DNA from: Hevea brasiliensis
Lineage: Eukaryota > Streptophyta > Magnoliopsida > Malpighiales > Euphorbiaceae
Direction: 5' to 3'
Assembly: GCF_030052815.1 (NCBI RefSeq)
Contig: NC_079503.1
Span: forward strand, 49,518,735-49,582,734
DNA: 64,000 bases
Made by a program: the position numbers and the translations under genes. This document shows positions 45,494 to 57,095 of this stretch, piece by piece (within the stretch, counting starts at the first letter, position 1; every line of letters starts with the position of its first letter). A model generated the notes under the pieces. It made no database searches and was not told where the DNA came from. It worked only from the letters and a program-made list of their open reading frames with translations.

Positions 45494-47145
45494 CACTATA
45501 TTTACCATTTAGATTATTCAATATGAGATTTGATTGTGTGATTTGATCAAAAGTTGATCAATTCATTACTGGTTGGAATGAAGAAGGTAGCGGCATGGTG
45601 GAGTGCACCATGGGCGCATGGTTTGGCTCCTCCCATGGTGTGTGCAAGGTTTGGCTTTTTAATTTGTAATTATTGTATGATCTAAAAGCTCATCTTATTT
45701 CTAATTAAATTGTTTAATTAGAGTTTTAATCACACAATCAAATTGTGATTCAAATCTGAATTTTAAAAGTTGTTTGAATGTGATTCAAATCTGAATTTTT
45801 AAATTTGTTTGAATCATATTCAAATCTGAATTTTTAAAGTTGTTTGAATAATATTCAAATCTACATTTTTAAAAAATTGTTTGAATGTGATTCAAATCTG
45901 ATTTTTAAAAATTGTTTGAATGTGATTCAAATCTAAATTTTTAAATTTGTTTGAATCATATTCAAATCTGGATTTTTAAGTTGAATATGAGATATTCAAT
46001 TTAATTTAAGTATGTATATTTTATTTAATTGTTAAATAGTGATATGCATGATGGATGATCGTGGACTATAAAAGACCAATGTGATTGGATTTATTTCTTT
46101 TATGTTTCTTTGGGATTGTAAATTAATTAATTTATTTTAATTTATTTTGAGCATGTATTATTAAGGTTGTAATAATTTTGGGTTGTAATTTCATTTATTT
46201 AAGTTCTTGTAAATTTGCCTTTGTATGGCAAGGATTACTATGTAATTGGATTGCAAGAAGATAGAGCATTGGTGGGACCAGTGGGAGGAATTCAAGATCA
46301 AGTGTTGATTATGTACTCCTTCAGCAACTCTTGTAAAATGAATGAATGAAATGCACCTAGGAATGCCCTGATTCAATTCTTAGTGGCTTAGAATTGAATC
46401 TCTTAGAAAGTCCATGATCATACAATATTTACTGTTTATCCATGAATGCATGAGATGTATCGAAATATATGCAAGTATATGATATATGCATGCTAAATGG
46501 ATAATGTGCAAAGTGAGACCTTAATAGTAATTAAGATAACCATAAAATCTTCCAAACACATGATTGAGTTGGAAATGCTATAATTAAAGTAATTATAACA
46601 TGGGCCCTCCATTGAGGCAATTATTTTAAGAAGTTTTAAATACTTGCATAAGATGCAATTAATTTAAGAGATTTCTTAAGAATAATTGTTAAGCATGAGA
46701 TGTTGTAAATATGTAAATGGTTTGGTGGCCAATATTGAATGTACCTGAGGACATTAAAATTGTTTGCATAATTACTGGCTCAATAGGATCAACTTAACTA
46801 ATGCAAGATAAGTCAATAATGGATGCACCTGAGATTTTGAGCATTAGGGGCTAGCTCAAGGATTGAATCTTACATGAGATGTGATGGGCAAGGAGTTGCT
46901 CACTTATAGTTTATTGTAATTCCAATAATGGATGTATCTGAGGATGATCAATAGAATTGTAAGAATTCAATCACCCACTAGAAATCCATTCAACTAGGAT
47001 TTCCGTTTTCTACTTTGGAAGTGTAGGATTCGTTAAGTTAGTGGGAGGACCAATTTAATTAAAAGACCATAATCATTTTGGTTAATTACATGATACATTT
47101 ACTAATTAATCTATATTATTTTTTGCAGTTAATTTTCTGATAATA
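45494..47145 (+). other. Copia untranslated leader, unit 2
   Basis: About 1.65 kb between PBS and the gag ATG at 47146, with no credible ORF (46191-46376 on the minus strand has no domain). It holds the stem-loop array at 45739-45966 and is otherwise AT-rich without clear structure. Unusually long for a leader. Confidence 0.75.
45739..45966 (+). repeat. Tandem stem-loop array in copia leader
   Basis: Six perfect TTTGAAT-nnn-ATTCAAA hairpins start at 45773, 45808, 45843, 45880, 45915 and 45950, spaced 35, 35, 37, 35, 35 bp. The three-base loops differ (GTG, CAT, AAT, GTG, GTG, CAT) while both arms are unchanged. A decayed unit precedes them at 45743. Between hairpins stands TCTGAATTTTTAAA or a close variant. 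Confidence 0.9.
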
Positions 47146-47846
47146 ATGAGCACAGAACAACCACCACCATTCAATATCCTTGCAAGCATACTTAATCGTA
47201 ATAGGTTGACAGGACCTAATCTGTCTAATTGGCTAAGAAATTTGAAACTTGTCCTGAACCTTGAATATATAGGATATGTTCTAGACTCAAATGTTCCTGG
47301 TCCCTTACCTTCAGAGGCCACCCAAGAGGAACATGAAACTTTGGACAAGTAGAAGGAGCATGATATGAGACCTAAGTGTTACATGCTTGCTTCCATGAGT
47401 AATGAGTTACAGAAGCAGCATGAGAACATGCAGAGTGCAAGTGAGATCCTCTTTCATCTACAAGAGTTATATGGTGAGAACAACAGGAATGCTAGGTATG
47501 AGATATCTAGGCAGCTGTTCCGCATGAGGATGTTTGAGGGACAGAATGTTGGGGATCATGTCCACAAGATGATTTGACTAATTGAGCAGCTGGAACATCT
47601 TGACTTTAACATGGATTCCAACTGCAGACGGATTTGATCCTTCAGTACCTTCCTGAGTCTTTTGGGAATTTTGTAACAAATTTCCATATGACTAAACAGG
47701 AATGCACATTAGCTGGTTTACTCAACATGCTGGTTATTGCCTAAAAGAATATGCCGAGCAATAAAGGAAAAGAGGTAGCTTTGACTGCATTTTCTTTTGT
47801 TGGAAAGTCCAATAAAAAGAAGAGTAATAAGAAAAAGAAACCTTAG
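47146..47846 (+). pseudogene. Cop unit 2 gag, N-terminal part
   Basis: ATG 47146 opens MSTEQPPPFNILASI, then LTGPNLSNWLRNLKLVLNLE, the typical copia gag N-terminus, which unit 1 lacks. TAG near 47350 (after ETLDK, where unit 1 has TGG) and TGA near 47576 interrupt it. The text YMLASMSNELQKQHE matches unit 1. It stops in the Lys-rich stretch at 47846 and jumps to the LTR end. Confidence 0.9.
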
Positions 47847-47890
47847 ATTCAATGATATAAACTTGTGCTTTTCATGCTTCCGCTCCTTCA
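47847..47890 (+). repeat. Last 44 bp of a copia 3' LTR
   Basis: ATTCAATGATATAAACTTGTG to GCTCCTTCA matches 45436-45479 with few changes. It joins gag at ATTC, a word present in both partners. What follows (TACAT...) is fragment Y, so this marks the true right end of the copia insertion. Confidence 0.85.
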
Positions 47891-50579
47891 TACATATGTT
47901 GCCAATTTCATTTCAAAGCTTATAGCATTTTATTACAATTATTCAGATTTCATGGCCAATGTTTACTGTCTATTGGACCAAGCTACAGTGTAAATTTAAC
48001 AAATTTCTCTTCATTAAATTGTTTCTCATTGTGTCTTCTTTAATTTTATTTTTGAATCACTCTATTTGGAGTTATATAACTTATGGTCATTTAACCATAA
48101 CTAGGTCAAAGTTAAAATTTGACTTCCTTATTAGGCATTTTCGGTTCTGACTTTACTAATTTATTTGGACTATTTGTAATCACATTGAGGTCTAGCATTT
48201 TTCATAAGTATTATTGCCCTATGTCTTAGGGTCAATCGGAAATTTTACTTGTAATTTGTGAAGTCTTATAGAATTATTTATAGCCAAATTATTGACTTAG
48301 ACTCAAAGGTCTTATATTGGCATGGTCCTTAATTAGGTCAATGGCTTTGACCTTAAATTCTGACCTTATACATTTATAATTTGAGGAAGCTGTCTAAAAT
48401 AAAGTTTTATGTCTCTTTCTTAGCTTTCCAGATTGGCATGGCTCATTACATTGGGAGATTTCTTATGGGAGATATGCCTATTTGAATTTTCTGGACTTAA
48501 TGGTCAATTGTACCAATTCCAGATTTTATACATCAACTTGATCAAACTAATTGACCTATTTTTCTTGGTTTTGGTCCAATTACCAATTTTGTAGATCTAT
48601 GTCATATTGAAATTTTGGCACTAATTTCAGGTCATTTGGAATTTTTTGGGCCAAGTTATGGTTATTTTACTAATGCTGGTCAAGTTGCACTTATTTGACA
48701 ATTCTGGGTCACTTTTAGGTCAAAGTCAATTCAGCCAGTTTTTGTAACCCAACTTTGGTAATCATTTTGACTTGGTAATTGGCATTTCTAGGCTTGGTGG
48801 TCTTTACCAAAGTTGTAGCCCTATGTCTAAGCTTTCCAAAGGTATAAATTTTAGGTTATTTGGACAGTTTTGAGTGAGTTATAGTCATTTTAATAACCAC
48901 TGTTCATATAGTCAATTTCTAGGTTCTCAAAGTTTCAATTCCGGATTAGGTCATTCTTTTAGGTCACTTCTAGGCAGAATTTGGGCAACACTTCTACATG
49001 AAAGTTGGCATATTTTATGTCTAGTTTCACTTCTAATTGGCCTCATACCAATTGGAGTCACAACTTTACACTTATAACCTAATTATACACTGCTAACAAT
49101 CATAACTTGATAAGAGAATTTACACTCCCAATTTGGCAATCCTCCTCCTCCCGATACTTCAATATTCATTCTTGGCACTTCTATATTTATTCAACACAAT
49201 TCTAGCAAAGTAAATTGGGTAGAATGCTTAAGATTTCAAGGTCACAATACTCCATTAATATTCAACATGTAAGCCAACCCAAATTCAATATACATACTCA
49301 TCAAATTGTCACATACACTTCCATAACAAATACACACATACTGCCCCCAATTCAACTCTATCATATTTCATGAATAATTTTCATCAATTCACATACAAAT
49401 TTAAGGGTTTACAAGCTGCCAACCATGGAAGTTTACTAAGGTATTCAATTCCCTTTTTAAACTCCTAATTTCAAGCACTAACATATATATACATGGGCAT
49501 TAACTTGCTACACTTCAATTTGAGTTAATCAACCTTAATTCCCATCTATTTGAGGTAAGAAATAAACTCAAGTAAACCAAGTTTCATGGCTGTCGAAATC
49601 ATAGTGTAGCAAAACTCAAACATTTCCTCACTATTTCTTAACCATTTAACTTGTTTCAAGCTTAACACAACTTTTACTTAAGAAATTTTAAGAAAATAGC
49701 ACTTACCTTGTTATGGAGCTTGATCAAACCTCAACTAATCCCCTTCAAATTACTATCAATCTCTTCCTTGTGATGTTGTGAGAAACTTTAATGAAGAAAT
49801 TAAGTGGAAAGCATGGCGTGAAGGTGGTTGCATGGGAGGTTAGGAAGCTTCAGCCATGGAGTCCTTCAATGGTGTTTTGGCTGGTTTGTTTTCCAAAGGT
49901 TGAAGATGATTAAATATGTCCCATTTACCTTTTATAGGTGTCCCAAATTTCTACATTAGTGGAGCACTAACTATATTTTAAATATTAATTAATTAAAGTT
50001 TCACAATTTATATTTTATGCCTCAAACTTTTATTATTTGCATTATATACTACCATTTTAATTTTCATGACATTTTCAAAATTTAATGCCATTTATTTTTA
50101 ATGGAAATTTAGGTCAAAAGCCAATCCTAGGTGTTAATTGACCAAAATTCCCCTCTTCAGGTTGCATTCCCGATTTTTCGGTAACACCGATTTTTATCGG
50201 TTTCTTAGTTTTTCATTTTTCTTTGTACTAATTCATTTTTTTTTTTGACATTTCTAATGTCAATTATACCTCTATAGGCCTTTAATTATGTCTTGAATTT
50301 TAATTCCGAGGGTTTCCCCCAGTCCTGGGGTCAGCTATTGCCTGCGCTGTAACTTCCCGGTGCGATTACCCATTGCTTTGGTGCCGGCTCATTTAACCTA
50401 GTTTCATTTCCTCTCTTTTATTTTTTCTTTAATTTTTGTTGTATTTTTTTTTATTTATTTCATCATTTCATGCCTGTTTATTATCACTGAAGTGTAGTTC
50501 CAGACATCCTAACTTGTCCATACCGACATTAGGTCACCGGAGTAGTCGAATATACAGATTACATAAAGTGAGTGTTACA
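47891..50579 (-). repeat. LTR fragment Y (sL1-like family)
   Basis: Resembles sL1 over its right two thirds (for example the stretch with CCTCATACCAATTG and the 5S-like block 50352-50398) and ends GTGAGTGTTACA at 50579. The left end with TGTCACACC is absent: the copia inserted here, and the far side was lost in the deletion at 22412/22413. ORF 48874-49077 has no domain. Confidence 0.8.
50352..50398 (-). promoter_or_regulatory. 5S rRNA-like block, fragment Y
   Basis: Minus strand: GGTTAAATGAGCC, GCAATGGGTAATC, CGGGAAGTTAC. Decayed but in order. Confidence 0.5.
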
Positions 50580-52394
50580 AGAAATTTGACAAAGTTTTCT
50601 TCATAAAAGTTGTTCCTTATTGTATTATATTAAATTCCCTCTTTGAATCACTCCATTTGGAGTTTTGTACACCAAGTTATGGCCATTTGAACATGGCTGG
50701 CCGGATTGGTTTAACCCAAATTTTCTGGGCACCTAAGTGGTTCTGGCAGTTTTGGACTATTAATTTTTTGTGGCAAAATGACTTAATTATGGATAGAATT
50801 TGGATTGGTGTTCTTCATGAAATTTGTAGTGCTATGTGATACCTTTCCAATGCCACAAAAATCAGGTCATTTGGACCTGTTTAGCTCAAGTTATGGCCAA
50901 ATGAACAAATATTGTTCATTTGGTCATTTTGGTACACTGGTAGTGCACAATATCCAAATTTGACCTAATTGTTTATTATGTTAATGTCGTTTTCTGGGCA
51001 TGGTTTCTCAATGAAAAATATGTCATTATGTGCCTAATTTCATTCACAATTGGCCTCACACCAATTGGATTAGTAAATTTTCAGTTTTGGTCCCTAAAAT
51101 AGACCTAGGTCAAGCTGTTAGAATAGGAACCCTAACCAATCCGTATTGCAATTTGTTTCTACCAATTCAAACACATCACAGATGGTCCCAATTGACCATT
51201 TCTAATCTTAATTAAGGTCATTTGCATCAATTTACCATTTCCTTCAATTTTCAAGAGGCTTAAGAACCCTAATTATGCAATTGTTTCAAATCATGAAATT
51301 AAACTATCTAAACATCATTTACACACTCAATCAAACTTGCCAACATATTTAATTGCATCCAAATCCATCAATTCCTACTTACTACTAGGTTGGCCAAAAT
51401 CTCTAGGTTACCAATCATGCATATTTTTTCACTTTTCTTCATATAATTTCATTCAATCCTATCCTAAATCAACCATTTATACCAAAAAGGGAAGGTTAGA
51501 TTAGCTTACCTTTCATGGAGCTTTTCCAATTCTCAAAATCCTTCCAATTTTTTTTGTTTCTTTTGCTTCAATTCTTCCTATCAAGTGTCAATTGAATGTT
51601 TTCTATTAATTTAGCATGGGATTTATGGAAGAAATGGGAGTGTTAGAGCTTAGTGGTGTTGTTAATGGTGGAAAGAAAGAGAGAAGAGAAAGATGAATGA
51701 AATGGGGCGACAAGGAGGTTGAAGAAGAAGATAACTATTTTGTTTTTTTTATCTTTTAATTTTAATTGGTCCCTTTTGTATTGTATTTGTCCCATAATTT
51801 CCTAAATTTTAATTATAGCTTTATGATGTCATGCATGATGTCATTAATCCTTATTTTCTTTTCTTTTCTTTTTTCTTTCTTTATCCTCACTTCTTCAATT
51901 TAATTATATATTTCACAATTTTAATTTCTCACATTTTATTGGACAGTTAGGTCATGAGTCACCTCTAGGGGTGAATTGACTAATTTGCCCCTCGCCTGAT
52001 TGATTCGGTTTACAAATAATTCGGTATTTCTTTCGGAGTCCTGACCTAATTATTTGACCTACTTATCAACTCTTTTCTGTGATTTCCTCTTTTCTATTAG
52101 CTTCGCAATAGTCCTTAGGACTGCGGTGTCACAATTTCCCGTTCAAAATTAGGGTTAGGACTGACCTCGCAGTCACTTCCCTGTGTGGTCACCCATCGCT
52201 GTGACCCTCGGCTCATTTAACTTTTTATGCTCTGTTTTTCTTATTTATATTTTACCTTTTGGTAATTACTATTAATTTTTATTTAGGGCTTTTCTAGATG
52301 ATATAAGTGTATGCCTAGACATCTTGACTGTTCGGACAGACACCGATCACCAGAACAATAGAATGCATAAACTGCTTAATATAGGGGTGTTACA
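50580..52394 (-). repeat. LTR fragment X (Gy-B/Gy-C-like family)
   Basis: Starts inside the LTR (GAAATTTGACAAAG corresponds to GGAATTTGGCAAAAC in Gy-B), because Y was inserted there, and ends AGGGGTGTTACA at 52394. GTCAC (52395-52399) follows, then the gag of Gy-A. At 22401-22412 the other flank reads ATCAC followed by TGTGA, a possible decayed target duplication and LTR start. Contains a 5S-like block (52175-52222). Confidence 0.8.
52175..52222 (-). promoter_or_regulatory. 5S rRNA-like block, fragment X
   Basis: Minus strand: AAGTTAAATGAGCCGAGGGT, GATGGGTGACC, CAGGGAAGTGAC. Box C core exact. Confidence 0.58.
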
Positions 52395-52879
52395 GTCACC
52401 CACCATCTATAAGAATCCTCTTATAGCAGTGACAGAGCACACTCCAACTGCTACTCTAGGGTGCAGTGCAACTGCTGCAATACCCTCTCTGTCCTCTCTA
52501 GCTAATACTCTGCTGCAGTTGGATCATCCTCCTTCTTACCTCTGAAGTCAACTGCCCCATACTTCTGTAGTTTCTCTAGTGGGAATTTGTGTACAGGCTG
52601 TGGCTATGGGGGCGGTGGTGGCTGTACAGGTAATGAGGGTTGTGGCTGTGGCTGTGGCTATGGAGGTGGAGGTGGTTGTGGTTATGGGATGGCTTCAGTG
52701 ACCTGACAGAGCAGCTGAGTAATCTGTTCTAAGAAGGTCTGTTGTGCTCTCTCTGCAGTACCACAAGATGACTTGGCCCTACTGCTTCGCTCCCTACTAG
52801 GAGCAGGTGCAAGTGCGTGACTCTCTACCTCTTCCTCTATTGGTCTTGGAGGTCCGTGCTCTGAAGGATCAGATGCCAT
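52395..52879 (-). pseudogene. Gy-A gag, N-terminal part
   Basis: ATG at 52879 opens MASDPSEHGPPRPIEEEV, followed by a Pro/Gln-rich stretch (about 52590-52690) with stops, then LEKLQKYGAVDF (about 52540-52575), YWLERTERVLQQLHC and DSYRWW at 52395-52415. The frame resumes at 22412 with SRVVQP. The start is preceded by PBS and leader at the usual distance. Stops and the 30-kb interruption make it dead. Confidence 0.85.
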
Positions 52880-53004
52880 CGATCCTATAAAATAGACAAA
52901 GAACATATCTGCATTAGTATCACCTCGACTCTATTTAAAGGCCCATGCATGTGATACTCTCTATCTATTTCTAACTATCTAGGTCTAGGACCGCCTAAAC
53001 CTCT

Positions 53005-53016
53005 GCTTTGATACCA
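53005..53016 (-). promoter_or_regulatory. Gy-A primer-binding site
   Basis: Minus-strand TGGTATCAAAGC, one base from TGGTATCAGAGC, 6 bp from the LTR. Confidence 0.85.
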
Positions 53017-53022
53017 CTAAAA

Positions 53023-56000
53023 TGTGATGCACCTTACCCGTCTACTGTATAGCTAAGCAATAAGTGCTACATTCAGTATCAGAGCACCCTATCTTGTCTT
53101 ATCTTGTCCATTGTAACTTTTTAGTGTCATTTAAAAATAGGTAGTTTGAGTGTAGAAATTTTTTTTTATAACTTATTTATGTGGAAATCCGGATAGAGCC
53201 TCCTCTGTTTTATTAGCATATGGCGGGTTCCACTAATCACCTGTTAACATGTTCATATTTATTTCACACATTTCCATATCATTTTCTCTTTTATCATATC
53301 ATTCAAAACTATTTATGAGATCTCAAAATGAAGTATCATCTATTTCATTCATATAGAAATCCATAGATAATAAATTATAAGTTTTCATTTCAATCTCAAA
53401 GTTTAATTACAAGTCCAAAATGAAATACATCATAAACTAGTAATTACATCATGATTAGACATAATGAACCAAAATACTAGTCTATACATAGGCCCTACCC
53501 AAAATACAAAAGACTGATGAGGTGACTCTGGACGGTGGTAGATCTGGTCTAAACTCTGTCCGTACACTACTGTGGCGGCTGCTGCTGTGGCGGTTACTGA
53601 TCTCTAGTACCTACGCGATGGAAAACCATATTTCCAAGAAATAACAATAACTAATAATTTATAATAACGCTTAGTGGTGCATAATTTATAATAACAATAA
53701 CTAATAATTGAAATAATAATGGCAATTCCTAATTTCTGGGTTTTTTATATTTTTATTTTACTTTGAAAACAATTAAAATTATTTGGATCTTTTATGTTTA
53801 CTTATTAGATATTCAATCTTAATTAATTATTACCAATGCCCAAGAAACCAATAACAAACTATAAAAGCTAGATACACGGGAGTGTACGAATTAGATAGCC
53901 ATATGTCCACTCTGTATACATCTGTTAGGCACGAGGCCAGCTGTCAGGCTTGTAAAGTCAGAAATAATGTTAGGCACAATGGCCAGTAAGTAGGCATATA
54001 GCCTGTAGAACAATCATACCAGACATATATTGTCAGTTCATGATTTTCTTGGTAGGCAGTACTGCTATCTGTAGTCCCTAATTGGTGTATCAATCGATCC
54101 AAACTAAATAAATAAGTCTAGGTATACTATGGGCAATTACACATTATTACATATTTATTTGAATGTTAACATCACTTTATAGTGGGAAAATAGGTCCCAC
54201 ATACCTCTTTCATGTGGTTTAGTGTTTAATAGCTTGTTAGGGTTAAATTCCCTACCATAAGATAATTTATCTCATGGACCTTTCTTTAGTTTTAATTTTT
54301 GTGTCTCACTTTTACCTATCCATATAATCAGTTTGTAGCAACTGTTTGGCTACACTTCCTTCATGGAAGGTGTTCCTCTATGTCTTATCTTTATTTTCCC
54401 TTTTGAATCATGTCAATTTGATTTTTAGAACTCAAGTTATGGATGGATAACCATAACCGACTCATTTCTAGATTCTGGTTCCTTAACTAGGTAGCTTTTG
54501 GACTTAGAGGTTACCTAATTAATGGAATAGGTTGTAGTCACTTTTAGGCATATTGATCTGCATAGAAACTGTTTCCCTATGTCTTGTGGTCACTTAGAAA
54601 TTTTAATCACAATTTTTCAAGTTTTGTGGAATTATTTATGGCCAAATAGCTGACCTGGACTCATATACCCTGTGCCAACAAGTGTTCAGTTCAAGTCAGT
54701 GACTGCAGGTCACTTTTTTAGGTTTTTTCATTCATAATTTGAGATAGGTTTCTAAAAAAAAGTTGTATCCTGTCTCTCAGGTTTCTAGAAAGGTTTGTTT
54801 CATCTCAATTGGATTTTTCTAGTGGGCAATATGACTAAAACACTGTTATGGGGTCAAGTGAAGTTTGGTCAAATTCCAAGTTTTGCTGCAGTGAATTTGA
54901 CCTAGTTCTCTTGAGTTTTGGGTTTTGGTCAAAATACTAGTTTTGTAGGTCTATGTCTTGTTGACATTTTGCCACTGGTTTCATTACATTTGAGTTCTTG
55001 TAGACCAAGTTATGGCCATTTTGCCAAAACTAGTCGGGTGAGTTTATGTCCAGCAATTTCTGGACAACCTAATTTTGGGCAGTTTTGTGACTCAACTTGG
55101 GCCAGCACTTTGGTTTGATTTTTGACATTTCTGGGTTCAGTGATCTTCATGAAAATTGTAGCCCTATATCTAAGCTTTCCAATGGTATCAAATTCAGGTC
55201 ATTTGGACTAGTATAGAGGGAGTTATGACCAAATAAATATGTACTATTCATTTGGTCATTTTCTAGGTTTTGTGCAGGGTCATCCAGATTTGGGTAGTGT
55301 TTAGGTCAAGTTTTTGAGAAAATTTGGGCATGCCGTCTACATGAAAAATGGGCTATTTTGAGTGTAATTTCACCGCCAATTGGCCTCATACCAATTGGAG
55401 TCACACATTTTCAATTATGGTTCAACAAACACACTGGACTCATTGAGTCCCAACCTGCAGAAAAATGACACTCCCAAAATTCAATCTCCTCTATCTTCCT
55501 TATTTCAATTTGCATACAAAACACTTCAATTTGGCAACAAATAATCTCAACCAAGTTAATCTCAACAATTACACAACAATCCTCAAATCATGTACACAAA
55601 CCTTTGTTTCAAAGTTTCAATTACATATATGTCGATGCAAATCAATTCCAACATATAATACCTTGTTAATTCACTTCCCTAACTAAATTAAAACTATCAA
55701 AATCATCAATTTCATGCTTCATCTAGGGCTGCTGAAATTCAAGGGATTCTTTCCTTAAGATTTTCCTTTTAATTTCATGAAATTTATACTTGGCTAAACA
55801 TGCTTTTCATGTTTAATGAAGAGAAAGAGATGAATTAGTGCACTAACCTTACTTAAGCTTCCCAAACTTCAACTTTTTTACTTCTTACTACTATCAATAG
55901 CTTCCTTATGGAGTGGGCTAAATTTTTAATGAAGAGGATTATAGGTTTTGGTGAGTGGATGAAGTGAGATTCAAGCTTAAAACTTGAAAAAAAAAAATGG

Positions 56001-56084
56001 AGGAAGAGGGCAATAATGGTGGATGGCACAAGAGAGAGAGAAGAAATGGAGAAGATGACTTTGGGTTGGTGAGTTTTGTCCTCT

Positions 56085-56117
<33 letters not shown>

Positions 56118-56510
56118 ACTTAAATTTTTAAATTTCCATAAGTCTTTTTATTTTCTTTTCCTTTCTTCTTTATTTTCTTTTTCTTCCTAATTCAATTCAT
56201 AATATTAATTTGTTTTAATTATTTTATTCTCTAAATTCTTAAATTTGGCATTTAGGTCAAAATTCACCTATGGGGGTGAAATGACCAAAATGCCCTTCAA
56301 AGTGCATATCGGGTTATTTTATTATTATTGTACCATTTAATAATTTCTCTAAATTTTTTTTTCTCAAAATTTTTCCTATATTTTATTAACATTTATTTCA
56401 TCAATTTATGCTTCCTCACTATAGTTTAAGTCTAGTTCCAGACATTCTGATTGTCCGAACAAACATCGGTACAATAAAATGTACGGACTACTTACAGTGA
56501 GGGCATTACA
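53023..56510 (-). repeat. Gy-A 5' LTR (3,488 bp)
   Basis: TGTGATGCACCTTACCC to GAGGGCATTACA. A third, more diverged LTR family. Its double hairpin is reduced to ACGCTTAGTGGTGC (53668-53681). Where every other LTR has the 5S-like block, this one has AT-rich sequence only (56330-56390), apparently by deletion. It contains a TA/TG microsatellite. ORFs 54918-55118 and 55465-55686 have no domain. Confidence 0.88.
56085..56118. repeat. (TA)n(TG)n microsatellite
   Basis: Compound dinucleotide run in the Gy-A LTR: TATATATATA followed by about eleven TG. Confidence 0.95.
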
Positions 56511-56905
56511 TTAATATTTTGTTCTCTTTTTTGGTATGCAAAGTTTTATATTTGAGTTGAATCGAATGAAATGCTATTAAAATTGCTTGAATTTGTGCTG
56601 ATTGACTTGAATTGTGTTGACCATAAATGGAGTTGTGGGTATTATATGCATATTGAAAGTGTTTTAACAGGTTTTGAAGAACTGTTTTTTCAATTTATAG
56701 CAAGCATTCTATCCAAATTTCTGTAAAATTTTTAAAATCTCAAATTAATCAAAATTTGAGTTCATAACATAAACTTCAATTAAAGGTTTTTAATAATTAA
56801 AATCCCTTGTAGTATATTTAATAGATTATCGGTAGGTGAAGTTCAGTAATTCATTAGATATACTACGGGATCATGTTATGCCTTACAGAGGGGTAAGGTG
56901 TAACT
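56511..56905 (+). repeat. Gy-D 5' LTR, last 395 bp
   Basis: Reads as the reverse complement of the left ends of the other LTRs: it includes CCCTTGTAGTATATTTAAT and CATTAGATATACTACGGGAT (the U5 hairpin, about 56800-56872) and ends GGGGTAAGGTGTAACT. The beginning was separated by the Gy-A insertion. Confidence 0.85.
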
Positions 56906-56913
56906 TGTTTTAG

Positions 56914-56925
56914 TGGTATCAGAGC
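56914..56925 (+). promoter_or_regulatory. Gy-D primer-binding site
   Basis: TGGTATCAGAGC, exact, 8 bp after the LTR end, preceded by TGTTTTAG as in Gy-B. Confidence 0.9.
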
Positions 56926-57095
56926 AATATTTTAAAATGAGTTTTGAACTATGAATTTGAAATATTTTCTTGATTAGTACAACTACTCAAGTATCCTTAA
57001 TTGATACATATGATGCATTTACATCATGAATATGAACTAATGGGAATAATTCTCCTTGTGTTAGTTGCCAGCGAGTAGAATTTTTGTAAATTGAA

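Larger units (their letters stand above)
22413..47890 (+). mobile_element. Cop: rearranged Ty1/copia element with a shared central LTR
   Basis: Two incomplete copia internal regions in the same orientation share one complete LTR. Unit 1 (22413-43384, with two insertions) lacks its 5' LTR, leader and gag start. The LTR is 43385-45479. Unit 2 (45480-47846) has PBS, leader and gag start, then jumps to the last 44 bp of a 3' LTR (47847-47890). About 515 bp of gag is present in both units (22413-22926 and 47333-47847); over a 180-bp stretch I counted 10 differences. This is what remains of an LTR-internal-LTR-internal-LTR tandem after deletions, or less likely of an integrated circle. Confidence 0.85.
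1..56510 (-). mobile_element. Gy-A: large interrupted Ty3/gypsy element, continues past left edge
   Basis: A gypsy element on the minus strand whose pieces read in order from the right: 5' LTR (53023-56510), primer-binding site, gag start (52395-52879), rest of gag, protease and RT start (20706-22412), RT middle (16793-17097), RT end to integrase zinc region (4014-5005), integrase core (1-331). The pieces join at the insertion points of younger elements once one copy of each target duplication is removed. The end of integrase and the 3' LTR lie outside the window, so its own target duplication cannot be tested. Its gag and RT differ from those of Gy-B, Gy-C and Gy-D, so it is a separate family. 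It sits in the 5' LTR of Gy-D. Confidence 0.88.

Noticed and set aside
43385..47145. A host gene between Gy-C and the copia gag
   Set aside because: Bounded by polypurine tract, LTR ends and PBS; no coding frame. It is copia LTR and leader.
47891..52394. A single solo LTR
   Set aside because: There are two LTR ends (TTACA at 50579 and at 52394) and two families, so these are two fragments, one inside the other.
53510..53540. CTGATGAG resembling a hammerhead ribozyme core (retrozyme LTR)
   Set aside because: No GAAA partner with flanking stems at the needed distance. The CTGATGA near 18335 fails in the same way.
56511..56905. Unique host DNA right of Gy-A
   Set aside because: It is the reverse complement of the U5 end of the other LTRs and leads into a PBS, so it is Gy-D LTR.
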